From positions 1 to 64,000 of the forward strand of contig NZ_LZIL01000065.1 of assembly GCF_001667075.1 (NCBI RefSeq): a DNA stretch of 64,000 bases, read 5' to 3'. Made by a program: the position numbers and the translations under genes. Position 1 is the stretch's first letter; each line of letters begins with the position of its first letter. This stretch comes from Mycobacterium sp. 852014-52450_SCH5900713. Its GTDB lineage: Bacteria; Actinomycetota; Actinomycetes; Mycobacteriales; Mycobacteriaceae. The notes beneath the pieces were generated by a model, which saw only the letters and a list, made by a program, of their open reading frames with translations, was not told the origin of the DNA and did not search any database. Positions 15,962 through 23,983 of this stretch are shown piece by piece.

Positions 15962-16720
15962 ATGGCGGACGAATCGACGGCCGCAGGCAGGCCGACGCCG
16001 GGCGGGGAAATGGCCGACCCCGGGACGGTGTTCGCCGCGCTGGCCGAGATCATCTACCAGGGCTCGGACGCCGGCCAGATGTACGCGGCCATCTGCATCG
16101 CCGCCACCATGGTCGTGCGCGGATGCGACCACGCCAGCCTGTTGGTGCGCGACGGCGACCGCTACGTCACCGTGGGCGCCAGTGACCAACTGGCGCGGCA
16201 GATCGACGAGCTGGAACGGCGTTCGGGGGACGGTCCGTGCATCGACGCGATCGAGGAGGAGACCCCCCAGATCGACCCGGACCTGACGACGCCGTCGCTG
16301 TGGCCGCAGCTGGCGAAGGTGCTGGTGGCGGAAACCCCGGTGCGCGGGGCGATGGGCTTTCGGCTGTTGGTGGACAAACGCAAAGGCGCTGCGCTCAACC
16401 TGTTCAGCGACACACCCAACGTGTTCGACGCCGAGTCGGCCGGGCGCGCGGCGGTGCTGGCCGCGTTCGCCAGCGTGGCCATCAATGCGGTCGCCAAGGG
16501 CGAGGACGCCACCAGCCTGCGCCGCGGATTGCTGAGCAACCGCGAGATCGGCAAGGCGGTCGGCATGTTGATGCTGCTCCACGACATGACCGAGACGCAG
16601 GCGTTCGACCTGCTGCGGCGCCATTCCCAGACGCTGAACATCAAGCTGGCCGATGTGGCGCGGGAGGTCATCGATAGACGCGGCCAATTGCCGCCCGCCG
16701 AAGAGCAGGAGAACGACTAG
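15962..16720 (+). CDS. GAF-ANTAR domain regulator
   Basis: 252 residues from ATG 15962, with GAGG 7 nt upstream. The GAF domain covers about 20-165 (CIAATMVVRGCDHASLLVRD, then GPCIDAIEEE). The ANTAR domain covers about 175-235 (NREIGKAVGMLMLLHDMTET, then AFDLLRRHSQ). ANTAR proteins bind dual hairpins in nascent RNA and prevent termination; the GAF domain senses a ligand or redox state. No histidine kinase is adjacent, so the input is direct or unknown. It lies between the SDR and DUF2469 genes, where M. tuberculosis has no such gene. Confidence 0.9.
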   Translation: MADESTAAGRPTPGGEMADPGTVFAALAEIIYQGSDAGQMYAAICIAATMVVRGCDHASLLVRDGDRYVTVGASDQLARQIDELERRSGDGPCIDAIEEETPQIDPDLTTPSLWPQLAKVLVAETPVRGAMGFRLLVDKRKGAALNLFSDTPNVFDAESAGRAAVLAAFASVAINAVAKGEDATSLRRGLLSNREIGKAVGMLMLLHDMTETQAFDLLRRHSQTLNIKLADVAREVIDRRGQLPPAEEQEND

Positions 16721-16724
16721 CTCG

Positions 16725-17030
16725 CTACTCCGGCAACCGCAGCTCGGGCTTTTCCACCTCTTCGATGTTGACGTCCTTGAACGTCACCACCCGCACCTGC
16801 TTGACGAACCGGGCCGGGCGGTACATGTCCCACACCCAGGCGTCGGACAGTCGCAGCTCGAAGTACACCTCGCCGTCGGCGTTGCGGGGCACCATCTCCA
16901 CGCTGTTGGCCAGGTAGAAGCGCCGCTCGGTTTCGACGACGAAGCTGAACTGGCCGACGATGTCCTTGTATTCGCGATACAGCGAGAGCTCCATCTCGGT
17001 TTCGTACTTTTCGAGATCCTCGGCACTCAT
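16725..17030 (-). CDS. DUF2469 conserved actinobacterial protein (Rv2901c orthologue)
   Basis: 101 residues from ATG 17030 (MSAEDLEKYE), matching the length of Rv2901c. The conserved body (YREYKDIVGQFSFVVETERR, then EVYFELRLSDAWVWDMYRP) is acidic and has no membrane segment. Function is unknown. It begins 4 bp after rnhB on the same strand, making a lepB-rnhB-DUF2469 operon; it is convergent with the GAF-ANTAR gene. Confidence 0.93.
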   Translation of the reverse strand: MSAEDLEKYETEMELSLYREYKDIVGQFSFVVETERRFYLANSVEMVPRNADGEVYFELRLSDAWVWDMYRPARFVKQVRVVTFKDVNIEEVEKPELRLPE

Positions 17031-17034
17031 CTGT

Positions 17035-17829
17035 TCAGACGTCCTTCTCGGAGAAACACTTCCCCGGCGTTCCGCCCGGGGAATCCTGGCCCCATCTTTC
17101 CTCACCGATATCCGCCGCGCGCGGGCGAGGGTCCGGTCGGCATTCGGCCACGACGCGGCCGCCCAACCCTGCTGACCCTATGGCCACGCGCCGGACATTG
17201 ATGAACGAGTGGCGGTGTTCGGGGCAGGGACCCAGCCGCGTCAGCGCCGTGCTGTGCGCCGGTGTGCTGTAACCCTTGTGTTCGGCGAAGCCGTAGCCCG
17301 GGTGGTCGGCGTCCATGGCGACCATCAGCCGGTCCCGGCTGACCTTCGCCAGCACGCTGGCCGCGGCGATGCACGCCGCCACCGCGTCGCCGCCGATGAC
17401 CGGGAGCGACGGCACCGGCAGGCCGGGCACCCGGAATCCGTCGCTGAGCACGTAACCGGGCCGCAGCGACAGGCCGGCCACGGCGCGGCGCATGCCTTCG
17501 ATGTTGGCGACGTGCACGCCGCGCCGGTCCACTTCGGCCGGGGGGATGAACACGACGTGGTAGGCCAGCGCGTAACGACGGATCAGCGGGAACAACTTCT
17601 CCCTGGCACTCTCGGTGAGCTTTTTCGAATCATCAAGCGCAGCAAGGCTTTCCAGGCGGCCAGGCCCCAGCACGCAGGCCGCCACCACCAATGGGCCCGC
17701 GCAGGCGCCGCGGCCGACTTCGTCCACGCCGGCGACCGGCCCCAACCCGCTGCGATACAGCGCGGATTCCAGGGTGCGCAATCCCGACGATTTGCGGATC
17801 ACCGTCCGCGGCGGCCACGTCGTGGTCAT
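17035..17829 (-). CDS. rnhB: Ribonuclease HII
   Basis: 264 residues from ATG 17829, two bases after the lepB stop. It removes RNA, including single misincorporated ribonucleotides, from DNA-RNA hybrids. The catalytic acidic set is visible in GVDEVGRG, the LDDSKKL region and MDADHPGYGF. The C-terminal 45 residues after the RNase H core are Gly/Pro-rich and probably disordered. It matches Rv2902c. Confidence 0.96.
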   Translation of the reverse strand: MTTTWPPRTVIRKSSGLRTLESALYRSGLGPVAGVDEVGRGACAGPLVVAACVLGPGRLESLAALDDSKKLTESAREKLFPLIRRYALAYHVVFIPPAEVDRRGVHVANIEGMRRAVAGLSLRPGYVLSDGFRVPGLPVPSLPVIGGDAVAACIAAASVLAKVSRDRLMVAMDADHPGYGFAEHKGYSTPAHSTALTRLGPCPEHRHSFINVRRVAIGSAGLGGRVVAECRPDPRPRAADIGEERWGQDSPGGTPGKCFSEKDV

Positions 17830-17831
17830 GG

Positions 17832-18710
17832 CTACTGATGCTGCTGCGGGTTCACCGAAGACACGCCACCCCATCGCCCGGGCGGCCACACGATGAACCT
17901 CGCCTTGCCGATCACGTTGGACACCGGCACGGTCCCCGACGCGGGATCGCCCGTGCACAACACGCCCTTGAGCGCCTCGGTCGGGACACTGTTGCAGTGG
18001 GCGCGGGAATCCGCCGAGTGGGTCCGGTTGTCGCCCATCACCCACAGCCGCCCCTGCGGAACGGTGACCGGCCCGAACTCGCTGCCCAGGCACGGATACA
18101 CCGACGGGTCGGCCATCATGGTGGCCGGATCCAGGTAGGGCTCTTTGAGCGGCTTGCCGTTGACCGTCAAGCCGGTGTCGGCCCGGCACTGCACCGTCTG
18201 CCCGCCGACGGCGATGACCCGCTTCACCAAGTCGTTTTCGTCGGGAGGCACGAAGCCGATGAAGGACAGCGCATCCTGTGCCCACCGCAGCACGGTGTTG
18301 TTGGACCGGATCGACTTGTACCCCAGGTTCCAGGAGGGCGGCCCCTTGAAGACGATGACGTCACCGGGGCGGGGTGACTCGAAGCGATAGCTGACCTTGT
18401 CGACCATGATCCGGTCACCGACACAACCGGCGCAGCCGTGCAGCGTCGGCTCCATCGATTCCGACGGGATCAGGTAGGGCCGTGCCACGAACGTCAACAT
18501 GACGTAATAGAGGGCCACCGCGATTACCGCCAGCAGCGCGAATTCCCGCAGCGTGGATCGCTTGGTGCGCTCCGGCGTGTCCTCGTCGGGCGCCTCTCCC
18601 GGTTCGGGGACCTTCGGCGACTCGCCTTCGGGCGTGTCCGGGATTTGAGTGGAGACCTTCGGCTCTGACTGGGCGGACTGGGGCTCAGATGAGTCCGTGG
18701 GTTCGGTCAC
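17832..18710 (-). CDS. lepB: Type I signal peptidase
   Basis: A 292-residue signal peptidase I that cleaves signal peptides of exported proteins at the outer face of the membrane. A 50-residue acidic/Pro-rich cytoplasmic N-terminus precedes a single membrane segment (about 56-76). The catalytic Ser85 is in PSESMEPTL and Lys105 in RIMVDKVSY; GDNR-type box E appears as VMGDNRTHS. It matches Rv2903c and is cotranscribed with rnhB. Confidence 0.97.
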   Translation of the reverse strand: MTEPTDSSEPQSAQSEPKVSTQIPDTPEGESPKVPEPGEAPDEDTPERTKRSTLREFALLAVIAVALYYVMLTFVARPYLIPSESMEPTLHGCAGCVGDRIMVDKVSYRFESPRPGDVIVFKGPPSWNLGYKSIRSNNTVLRWAQDALSFIGFVPPDENDLVKRVIAVGGQTVQCRADTGLTVNGKPLKEPYLDPATMMADPSVYPCLGSEFGPVTVPQGRLWVMGDNRTHSADSRAHCNSVPTEALKGVLCTGDPASGTVPVSNVIGKARFIVWPPGRWGGVSSVNPQQHQ

Positions 18711-18779
18711 GAGATCAGAGTAGCCAGCGCAGATTGTGGCGCGCTAAACCGACCGTGACTGCCGCCCGGCCGTCCCAGC

Positions 18780-19121
18780 TCAGCGCTTTTCCTTGATCTT
18801 GGCCTTCTTGCCGCGGAGCTCACGCAGGTAGTAGAGCTTGGCGCGGCGGACATCTCCACGGGTCACCACCTCGATGTGGTCGATGTTCGGCGAATGCACC
18901 GGAAACGTCCGCTCGACGCCGACGCCGTAGCTCTCCTTGCGCACGGTGAAGGTCTCGCGGACGCCGCCGCCCTGTCGACGGATCACCGCGCCCTTGAACA
19001 CCTGGATACGCTCCTTGGCGCCCTCGATGACCTTGACGTGCACGTTGATGGTGTCGCCCGGGCCGAAAACGGGGATGTCGTCGCGCAGCGACGCTTGGTC
19101 GACGAAGTCCAGGCGGTTCAT
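18780..19121 (-). CDS. rplS: 50S ribosomal protein L19
   Basis: 113 residues from ATG 19121 (MNRLDFVDQASLRDD), the usual L19 length; an upstream in-frame start is not conserved. L19 sits at the 30S-50S interface. Signature segments are FGPGDTINVHVKV and RRAKLYYLRELRGK. The leader is long: a composite element at 19278-19310, shared with rpsP, lies 156 nt upstream of the start. Confidence 0.98.
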   Translation of the reverse strand: MNRLDFVDQASLRDDIPVFGPGDTINVHVKVIEGAKERIQVFKGAVIRRQGGGVRETFTVRKESYGVGVERTFPVHSPNIDHIEVVTRGDVRRAKLYYLRELRGKKAKIKEKR

Positions 19122-19474
19122 CTGAGAAGACACTTCCTTGCGGTCGCGGCCTGCGGCAACAGCTCTCACCTGCACGTGAGGCAGTCGCCAAGCCGATGGT
19201 TTGGGGCAACTTGGGCGTATCTCGCAGCAGGCAAGAAGCGGCCCGGCCGGCCTGGAACCGCTGGAGACAACTGGTCAATTGTGCCAGACAGGAGGCTTGC
19301 CACGAAAATCACAGCGTCGGAGGCGGTTCGCAACGAGCCGAAAACGCTGGTGAATGGTACATATGACTGGGGCCAGAACGCGCTACCCGACCTTGCGTAA
19401 TGGCCGGGACAGGTGGCGCGATGCGGCCCACACCAGTGCGCTTGGGTGCGTCGGAGCCACGTCGGAGGAGAGGA
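19122..19474. other. 353-bp divergent intergenic region between rplS and lppW
   Basis: No gene is supported here. On the rplS side it contains the ATTGTGCCAGAC element (19278-19289). On the lppW side the gene start is preceded by a strong GGAGGAGAGGA ribosome-binding site at about 19464-19474. A clear TTGACN/TANNNT pair for lppW was not found. Confidence 0.5.
19278..19310 (-). promoter_or_regulatory. Composite element upstream of rplS, shared with rpsP
   Basis: Read on the minus strand: GATTT (19310-19306), 16 nt, then GTCTGGCACAAT (19289-19278). The identical arrangement with the same 16-nt spacer occurs upstream of rpsP (22612-22580). Both lie 125-160 nt before ribosomal protein genes. CACAAT could act as a weak -10, or the element could be an activator site. 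Confidence 0.5.
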
Positions 19475-20443
19475 ATGCGCGTTCGGCCGCTGATTTTGTT
19501 CACCGCCACAGCGGCGGTGGCGTTGATCGTGGCCGCCGGATGCGAGGCGAAGGTACAGGCCAACGTATATAGCCTCCCGGTCTACGTCACGCCCGACCGA
19601 GGCCTGCGCCAGCCGCCCCCGCAGTCGGCCGAGGTCCTGCTCGAGGCGGTCAAGCCACCGCAGCCCGAACTGCAGCTGACCGCCCCGGGGCCCGTCGGCC
19701 TGCAGGCGCGGGTGCAGCAGGCAACCGACGAAGCCGCCGCCGGCGGAGCCGCCCTCTCGGTGGCGATCCTCGATCGCAAGACCCACCAGCTGGTCTCCAC
19801 CGGCAACAGCCAGGTCATCGGCACCGCGTCGGTGGCCAAGCTGTTCATCGCCGACGACCTGCTGCTGCACGAATCGGAGGGCAAGGCCGCGCTGACCGCC
19901 AACGACCGCCAGGCGTTGGACATCATGTTGCAGTCATCCGACGACGGCGCGGCCGAGAAGTTCTGGGGCCAGGGCGGCGAGAACGCCATCATCACCGCGG
20001 TCGCGGCCCGCTACGGGCTCACGTCGACCACCCCGCCCAGCGACGGACGCTGGTGGAACACCATGAGCACGACGACCGACCTGATCCGCTACTACGAGAT
20101 GCTGCTCGACGGGTCGGGCGGGCTGCCCGCGGACAAGGCGAAGATCATCGTCGACGACCTGGCCCAGTCCACGCCCAACGGGCTGGACGGCTACCCGCAA
20201 CGCTTCGGCATCCCGGAGGGTCTGTACGCCGAACCGGTGGCGGTCAAGCAGGGCTGGATGTGCTGCATCGGCAGCGACTGGATGCACTTGTCGACCGGGG
20301 TGATCGGCTCGGACCGTCGCTACATCATGGTGGTGCAGTCGCTGCAGCCCTCCGACGACGCCACCGCCCGCGACACCATCACCCGGGCGGTCAGGACGAT
20401 ATTTCCCGAGGGCCGAATCGACCCGTTGGGGCGCGGGCTCTAA
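19475..20443 (+). CDS. lppW: Lipoprotein LppW, serine-hydrolase (PBP/beta-lactamase) fold
   Basis: 322 residues from ATG 19475. Residues 1-22 are a lipoprotein signal, with lipobox LIVAAGC and acylated Cys23. The rest resembles class A beta-lactamase/PBP-like proteins: SVAK (Ser119 to Lys122) fits the SxxK motif, and SSD at 154-156 fits the second motif. A KTG-type third motif appears changed to VKQG in VAVKQGWMCC. It may bind or act on peptidoglycan peptides outside the membrane, but activity is unproven. Its stop overlaps that of trmD by 4 bp on the opposite strand. It matches Rv2905. Confidence 0.9.
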   Translation: MRVRPLILFTATAAVALIVAAGCEAKVQANVYSLPVYVTPDRGLRQPPPQSAEVLLEAVKPPQPELQLTAPGPVGLQARVQQATDEAAAGGAALSVAILDRKTHQLVSTGNSQVIGTASVAKLFIADDLLLHESEGKAALTANDRQALDIMLQSSDDGAAEKFWGQGGENAIITAVAARYGLTSTTPPSDGRWWNTMSTTTDLIRYYEMLLDGSGGLPADKAKIIVDDLAQSTPNGLDGYPQRFGIPEGLYAEPVAVKQGWMCCIGSDWMHLSTGVIGSDRRYIMVVQSLQPSDDATARDTITRAVRTIFPEGRIDPLGRGL

Positions 20444-21144
20444 TCCTCTTGCCCGGGCTCGTCCAACAGCTCCGGGCGTCGTTCGCGGGTGCGCTGCAAC
20501 GAGACCTCCCGGCGCCAGGCGGCGACGCGCGCGTGGTCGCCGGATAACAACACCTCGGGAACGTCGAGCCCGCGCCAGCTCGGCGGCCGGGTGTAGCTGG
20601 GCCCCTCCAGCAGCCGGTCCAGCGCCGGGGAGTGCGAATCCTCGCGATGCGACGCCGGATTGCCGAGGACGCCCTCGAGCAGGCGCACCACGGCTTCGAT
20701 CATCACCACCGCCGCCGACTCCCCACCCGGCAGGACATAGTCGCCGATCGAGACCTCCTCGACCCGCATCCGCCGGGCGGCATCCTCGATGACCCGCTGG
20801 TCGATGCCCTCGTAGCGGCCGCACGCGAACACCAGGTGCTTCTCGGCGCTCCACCGCTGGGCGTCAGCCTGCGTGAACAACGCACCAGCGGGGGTGGGGA
20901 CAACCAAAACGGTTTGCTCCGAGCAAATCTCGTCCAGCGCTTCGCCCCACACCGGGGCCTTCATCACCATCCCCGGGCCGCCGCCGTACGGCGCGTCGTC
21001 GACCGAGCGATGCACGTCGTGCGTCCACCGACGCAGATCGTGCACCCGCAGGTCGACCAGTCCCGACTGAATTGCCTTGCCCGGCAACGATTGTCGCAAC
21101 GGGTCGAGGAAGTTCGGGAAGATCGTGACGACGTCGATTCTCAT
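20440..21144 (-). CDS. trmD: tRNA (guanine37-N1)-methyltransferase
   Basis: A 234-residue SPOUT methyltransferase that makes m1G37 in tRNAs to prevent +1 frameshifting. It starts MRIDVVTIFPNFLDPL. GGGPGMVMKAPVWGEAL and the knot region (FACGRYEGIDQR, then SIGDYVLPGGE) are present. The start overlaps rimM's stop by 4 bp, so the two are coupled. It matches Rv2906c. Confidence 0.98.
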   Translation of the reverse strand: MRIDVVTIFPNFLDPLRQSLPGKAIQSGLVDLRVHDLRRWTHDVHRSVDDAPYGGGPGMVMKAPVWGEALDEICSEQTVLVVPTPAGALFTQADAQRWSAEKHLVFACGRYEGIDQRVIEDAARRMRVEEVSIGDYVLPGGESAAVVMIEAVVRLLEGVLGNPASHREDSHSPALDRLLEGPSYTRPPSWRGLDVPEVLLSGDHARVAAWRREVSLQRTRERRPELLDEPGQED

Positions 21145-21662
21145 GCGAGATCCAGCAGGCCCTCGGGCGGATCGATCTCGACACTGCGGTCATCGAGCGA
21201 CACCGACGTGACGATCGCACCGACGAACGGCACCAGCACTTCCCCACCGTCGCCTCGGCGCACCGCCAACAACTCACCCCCGGCGGTGTGCAACACCTCG
21301 GCGACGACACCGACGTCGTCGCCCGCAACAGTCCGGACGTGCAGCCCTTCGAGTTGGTGGTCGTAGTAGGTGTCCGGCTCATCGATGGGGGGCAAATCAG
21401 CGGAATCGACCACGAACAGGGTGCCGCGCAGCGCGTCGGCGGAGTCCCGGTCGGCCACCCCGGCCAATCGCAACAGCAGCCGCCCGCCGTGTTCGCGCGC
21501 GCTCTCGACTACGAAGTCACGTTCTTCACCACCGCGGGATGGCTTGCCGCGCAGGGTGTTACCCGGCGCGAACCGGGCAGCGGGGTCGTCGGTGCGGATC
21601 TCGACGACGACCTCGCCGCCGATACCATGCGCTTTCGCGACGCGCCCGACGGTCAACTCCAA
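21141..21662 (-). CDS. rimM: 16S rRNA-processing protein RimM
   Basis: 173 residues. RimM helps mature the 30S head around S19. The N-terminal barrel has GRVAKAHGIGGEVVVE; the PRC-barrel region includes YYDHQLEGL. Length is normal. It lies between the KH-protein gene and trmD in the conserved rpsP-KH-rimM-trmD operon. Confidence 0.97.
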   Translation of the reverse strand: MELTVGRVAKAHGIGGEVVVEIRTDDPAARFAPGNTLRGKPSRGGEERDFVVESAREHGGRLLLRLAGVADRDSADALRGTLFVVDSADLPPIDEPDTYYDHQLEGLHVRTVAGDDVGVVAEVLHTAGGELLAVRRGDGGEVLVPFVGAIVTSVSLDDRSVEIDPPEGLLDLA

Positions 21663-21679
21663 CGGAGCTCCATCAGCGG

Positions 21680-21922
21680 CTACTGGTCGGTGTCCACCAC
21701 GTCGACGCGGATACCGCGGCCACCGATACCGGCGACCAGCGTGCGCAGCGCAGTCGCGGTGCGTCCGCCGCGACCGATCACCTTGCCCAGGTCGTCGGGA
21801 TGGACGTGGACCTCGACCGTTCTGCCACGGCGGCTGGTCACCATGTCCACCCGGACGTCGTCGGGGTTGTCGACGATCCCACGGACCAGGTGCTCCACTG
21901 CGTCAACGACGACGGTGCTCAC
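21680..21922 (-). CDS. KH-domain RNA-binding protein (KhpA-like, Rv2908c orthologue)
   Basis: An 80-residue single KH domain with the GxxG loop in GKVIGRGGRTATALRTLV (about 46-63). Homologues (KhpA) bind RNA together with KhpB and affect cell division and elongation in other Gram-positive bacteria. It is separated from rpsP by 5 bp and from rimM by 17 bp, so it is part of the ribosome-maturation operon. Confidence 0.95.
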   Translation of the reverse strand: MSTVVVDAVEHLVRGIVDNPDDVRVDMVTSRRGRTVEVHVHPDDLGKVIGRGGRTATALRTLVAGIGGRGIRVDVVDTDQ

Positions 21923-21927
21923 GTCGG

Positions 21928-22452
21928 TCAGCTTTCGGCGCTCGGCGCGGCCTGCTCGCCGCCCTCGGCGGCCGTCTCCGCCGGCGCGGCCTCAGCGGCC
22001 GGCTCCGCCGGCGTCTCGGGGGCAGCCGCCGCCTCTGGCTCGGCGGCCTTGGCGGCCTTCTTGGCGGGCGACTTCTTCTTCGGCTTCGCCGCCTCGGTGG
22101 TGGGACCGCCCTCGGCCTCGGCCAGCGCGGCGTTGAACAGCTCGAGCTTGCTCGGCTTCGGCGGGGCGACCTTCAAGCGGCCCTCGGCGCCCGGCAGGCC
22201 CTTGAACTTCTGCCAGTCGCCGGTGATCTTGAGCAGCTTGAGGACGGGCTCGGTGGGCTGAGCACCCACGGACAGCCAGTACTGCGCGCGCTCGGAGTTG
22301 ATCTCGATGAGGCTCGGGTCTTCCTTCGGGTGGTAGCGGCCGATGACCTCGATGGAGCGACCGTCGCGCCGCGTCCGAGCGTCGGCGACGGCGATGCGGT
22401 ACTGGGGATTGCGGATCTTGCCAAGCCGGGTCAGCTTGATCTTCACAGCCAT
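21928..22452 (-). CDS. rpsP: 30S ribosomal protein S16 with long C-terminal tail
   Basis: 174 residues from ATG 22452. Residues 1-85 are the S16 fold (KIKLTRLGKIRNPQYRIAV, then GRYHPKEDPS). After about residue 110 comes a low-complexity tail rich in Lys, Ala, Glu and Pro (PKKKSPAKKAAKAAEPEAAA region); Escherichia S16 is only about 82 residues. A long tail is normal in mycobacteria. First gene of the operon; the upstream leader carries the element shared with rplS. Confidence 0.97.
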   Translation of the reverse strand: MAVKIKLTRLGKIRNPQYRIAVADARTRRDGRSIEVIGRYHPKEDPSLIEINSERAQYWLSVGAQPTEPVLKLLKITGDWQKFKGLPGAEGRLKVAPPKPSKLELFNAALAEAEGGPTTEAAKPKKKSPAKKAAKAAEPEAAAAPETPAEPAAEAAPAETAAEGGEQAAPSAES

Positions 22453-22579
22453 GGTTAAGCGGGTTCTCCTGTGTGTGTCACGCTGCAATTCAGCGATCGG
22501 GGCGGGGATGCCCGGATCCGGTTTTGCCTCGCGTGTATGACCACGAAGCGATGCGTAATCGCTCGGCGGACAGCCGCCC

Positions 22580-22612
22580 ATTGTGCCAGACCAGGGCGCC
22601 GCCCCAGAAATC
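22580..22612 (-). promoter_or_regulatory. Composite element upstream of rpsP, shared with rplS
   Basis: Minus strand: GATTT (22612-22608), 16 nt, GTCTGGCACAAT (22591-22580). It is the same as the rplS element in sequence, order and spacer length, and lies 127 nt before the rpsP start. Likely part of a promoter or activator site for ribosomal protein genes. Confidence 0.5.
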
Positions 22613-22629
22613 GCGGCGGCGGCCGCCGC

Positions 22630-23049
22630 CTACATGACCTTCTGGAAGACCTTGGTCTCGACCCGACGGGTCATCCGCCAGCCGTCCGGCGTGCGGACGA
22701 ACTCGTCGTCGTACCAGAGCCCGCAGAACAACACCTGCTCCTTGTCCCCGCCGAGCACCATCGGGTTGAAGCAGATCACCCGCGACGAGGCCTTATCCCC
22801 GTCGATGCGCACCGAGAAGTTGCCGAGCATGTGCGCGTACACCGGGAAGTTCGGCAGCACCTCCGACAGCCACTTCTTGACCTCCGGGTAGTGGCCCTCG
22901 ATGCCGCCGAGGGCGGTGTAGTCGATGTACGCGTCTTCCGTGAACACCTGGTCGAGGTCGTCGAATCGGCGCTGGTCAATGGCGGTGGAATAGTCCACCA
23001 GAAGCTGCTGGATCTCTAAGCGGTCGGAAATCTCGGCCAGGCTCAACAT
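22630..23049 (-). CDS. SnoaL/NTF2-like protein (Rv2910c orthologue)
   Basis: 139 residues from ATG 23049 (MLSLAEISDRLEIQQL). It has the SnoaL-like pattern: an N-terminal helix IQQLLVDYSTAIDQRRFDDL, then VFTEDAYIDYTALGG and the C-terminal GWRMTRRVETK. This alpha-beta cone fold is used by isomerases, dehydratases and ring-modifying enzymes, but the substrate is unknown. It is divergent from dacB2 across 58 bp. A second SnoaL-like gene occurs at 59561. Confidence 0.88.
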   Translation of the reverse strand: MLSLAEISDRLEIQQLLVDYSTAIDQRRFDDLDQVFTEDAYIDYTALGGIEGHYPEVKKWLSEVLPNFPVYAHMLGNFSVRIDGDKASSRVICFNPMVLGGDKEQVLFCGLWYDDEFVRTPDGWRMTRRVETKVFQKVM

Positions 23050-23069
23050 GCATCGGACAGTACTGAAAA

Positions 23070-23099
23070 TCGACGCCGAACAGGCCCGGAAGTTAGACT
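23070..23099 (+). promoter_or_regulatory. Leaderless-type promoter of dacB2
   Basis: TCGACG (23070-23075), an 18-nt spacer, then TAGACT (23094-23099). The ATG at 23108 is 8-9 nt beyond the -10, where transcription should begin, and no ribosome-binding site precedes it. Mycobacteria commonly use leaderless messages. Confidence 0.5.
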
Positions 23100-23107
23100 T
23101 TCCGGCC

Positions 23108-23983
23108 ATGCGCAAGGTCATGGCCGCAGCGGCGGCCCTGCTCACGGTGGGTGCGTACGGGGCAACCGTCCCCACGGCCCGGGCCGACAGCATGCAGCCG
23201 GTGGGCTCGGTGCCGATCCCGGACGGCCCGGCCCAGACCTGGATCGTCGCCGATCTCGACACCGGCCAGGTGCTGGCCGACCGCGACCAGAACGTGGCCC
23301 ACCCGCCGGCGAGCACGATCAAGACGCTGCTGGCCCAGGTGGTCCTCGACTCGGTGAGCCTGGACTCCACCGTCGTCGCCGACACCGCCGACACCCAGGT
23401 GGAGTGCAATTGCGTCGGCATCAAACCGGGCCGCACCTACACCGCACGTCAGCTCCTCGACGGCCTGCTGCTGGTCTCGGGTAACGACGCCGCCAACACG
23501 CTGGCGCACATGCTGGGCGGGCCCGAAGTCACGGTCGCCAAGATGAACGCCAAGGCCGCCTCGCTCGGCGCGACGAGCACCCATGCCGCGACGCCGTCCG
23601 GGCTCGATGGGCCAGGCGGATCCGGGTCATCGACCGCGCACGACCTGGCCGTCATCTTCCGCGCCGCGATGGCCAACCCGGTGTTCGCGCAGATCACGGC
23701 CGAGCCGTCGGCGATGTTCCCCGGCGATAACGGCGAACACCTCATCACCAATCAGGACGAGCTGTTGCAGCGCTACCCCGGCGCGATCGGCGGCAAGACC
23801 GGGTTCACCAACGCGGCCCGCAAGACCTTTGTCGGGGCCGCCGCCCGCGGTGGCCGTCGGTTGGTCATCGCCATGATGTACGGGTTGATCAAAGAGGGCG
23901 GCCCGACGTACTGGGACCAGGCGGCGACGTTGTTCGACTGGGGATTCGCCCAAGGCCCGCAGTCCAGCATCGGCTCGCTGTAG
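23108..23983 (+). CDS. dacB2: D-alanyl-D-alanine carboxypeptidase DacB2
   Basis: 291 residues from ATG 23108; a signal peptide covers 1-26 (cleavage near ARA/DS). All three PBP motifs are present: SxxK (Ser69 to Lys72), SGN (124-126) and KTG (230-232). It trims the terminal D-Ala from peptidoglycan stem peptides in the periplasm, limiting 4-3 crosslinks. No C-terminal membrane anchor is seen, so it is exported or loosely bound. It matches Rv2911. Confidence 0.96.
   Translation: MRKVMAAAAALLTVGAYGATVPTARADSMQPVGSVPIPDGPAQTWIVADLDTGQVLADRDQNVAHPPASTIKTLLAQVVLDSVSLDSTVVADTADTQVECNCVGIKPGRTYTARQLLDGLLLVSGNDAANTLAHMLGGPEVTVAKMNAKAASLGATSTHAATPSGLDGPGGSGSSTAHDLAVIFRAAMANPVFAQITAEPSAMFPGDNGEHLITNQDELLQRYPGAIGGKTGFTNAARKTFVGAAARGGRRLVIAMMYGLIKEGGPTYWDQAATLFDWGFAQGPQSSIGSL

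Noticed and set aside
17830..18285. Upstream extension of rnhB into lepB
   Set aside because: The extension is lepB read in another frame; ATG 17829 directly after the lepB stop gives the normal RNase HII N-terminus.
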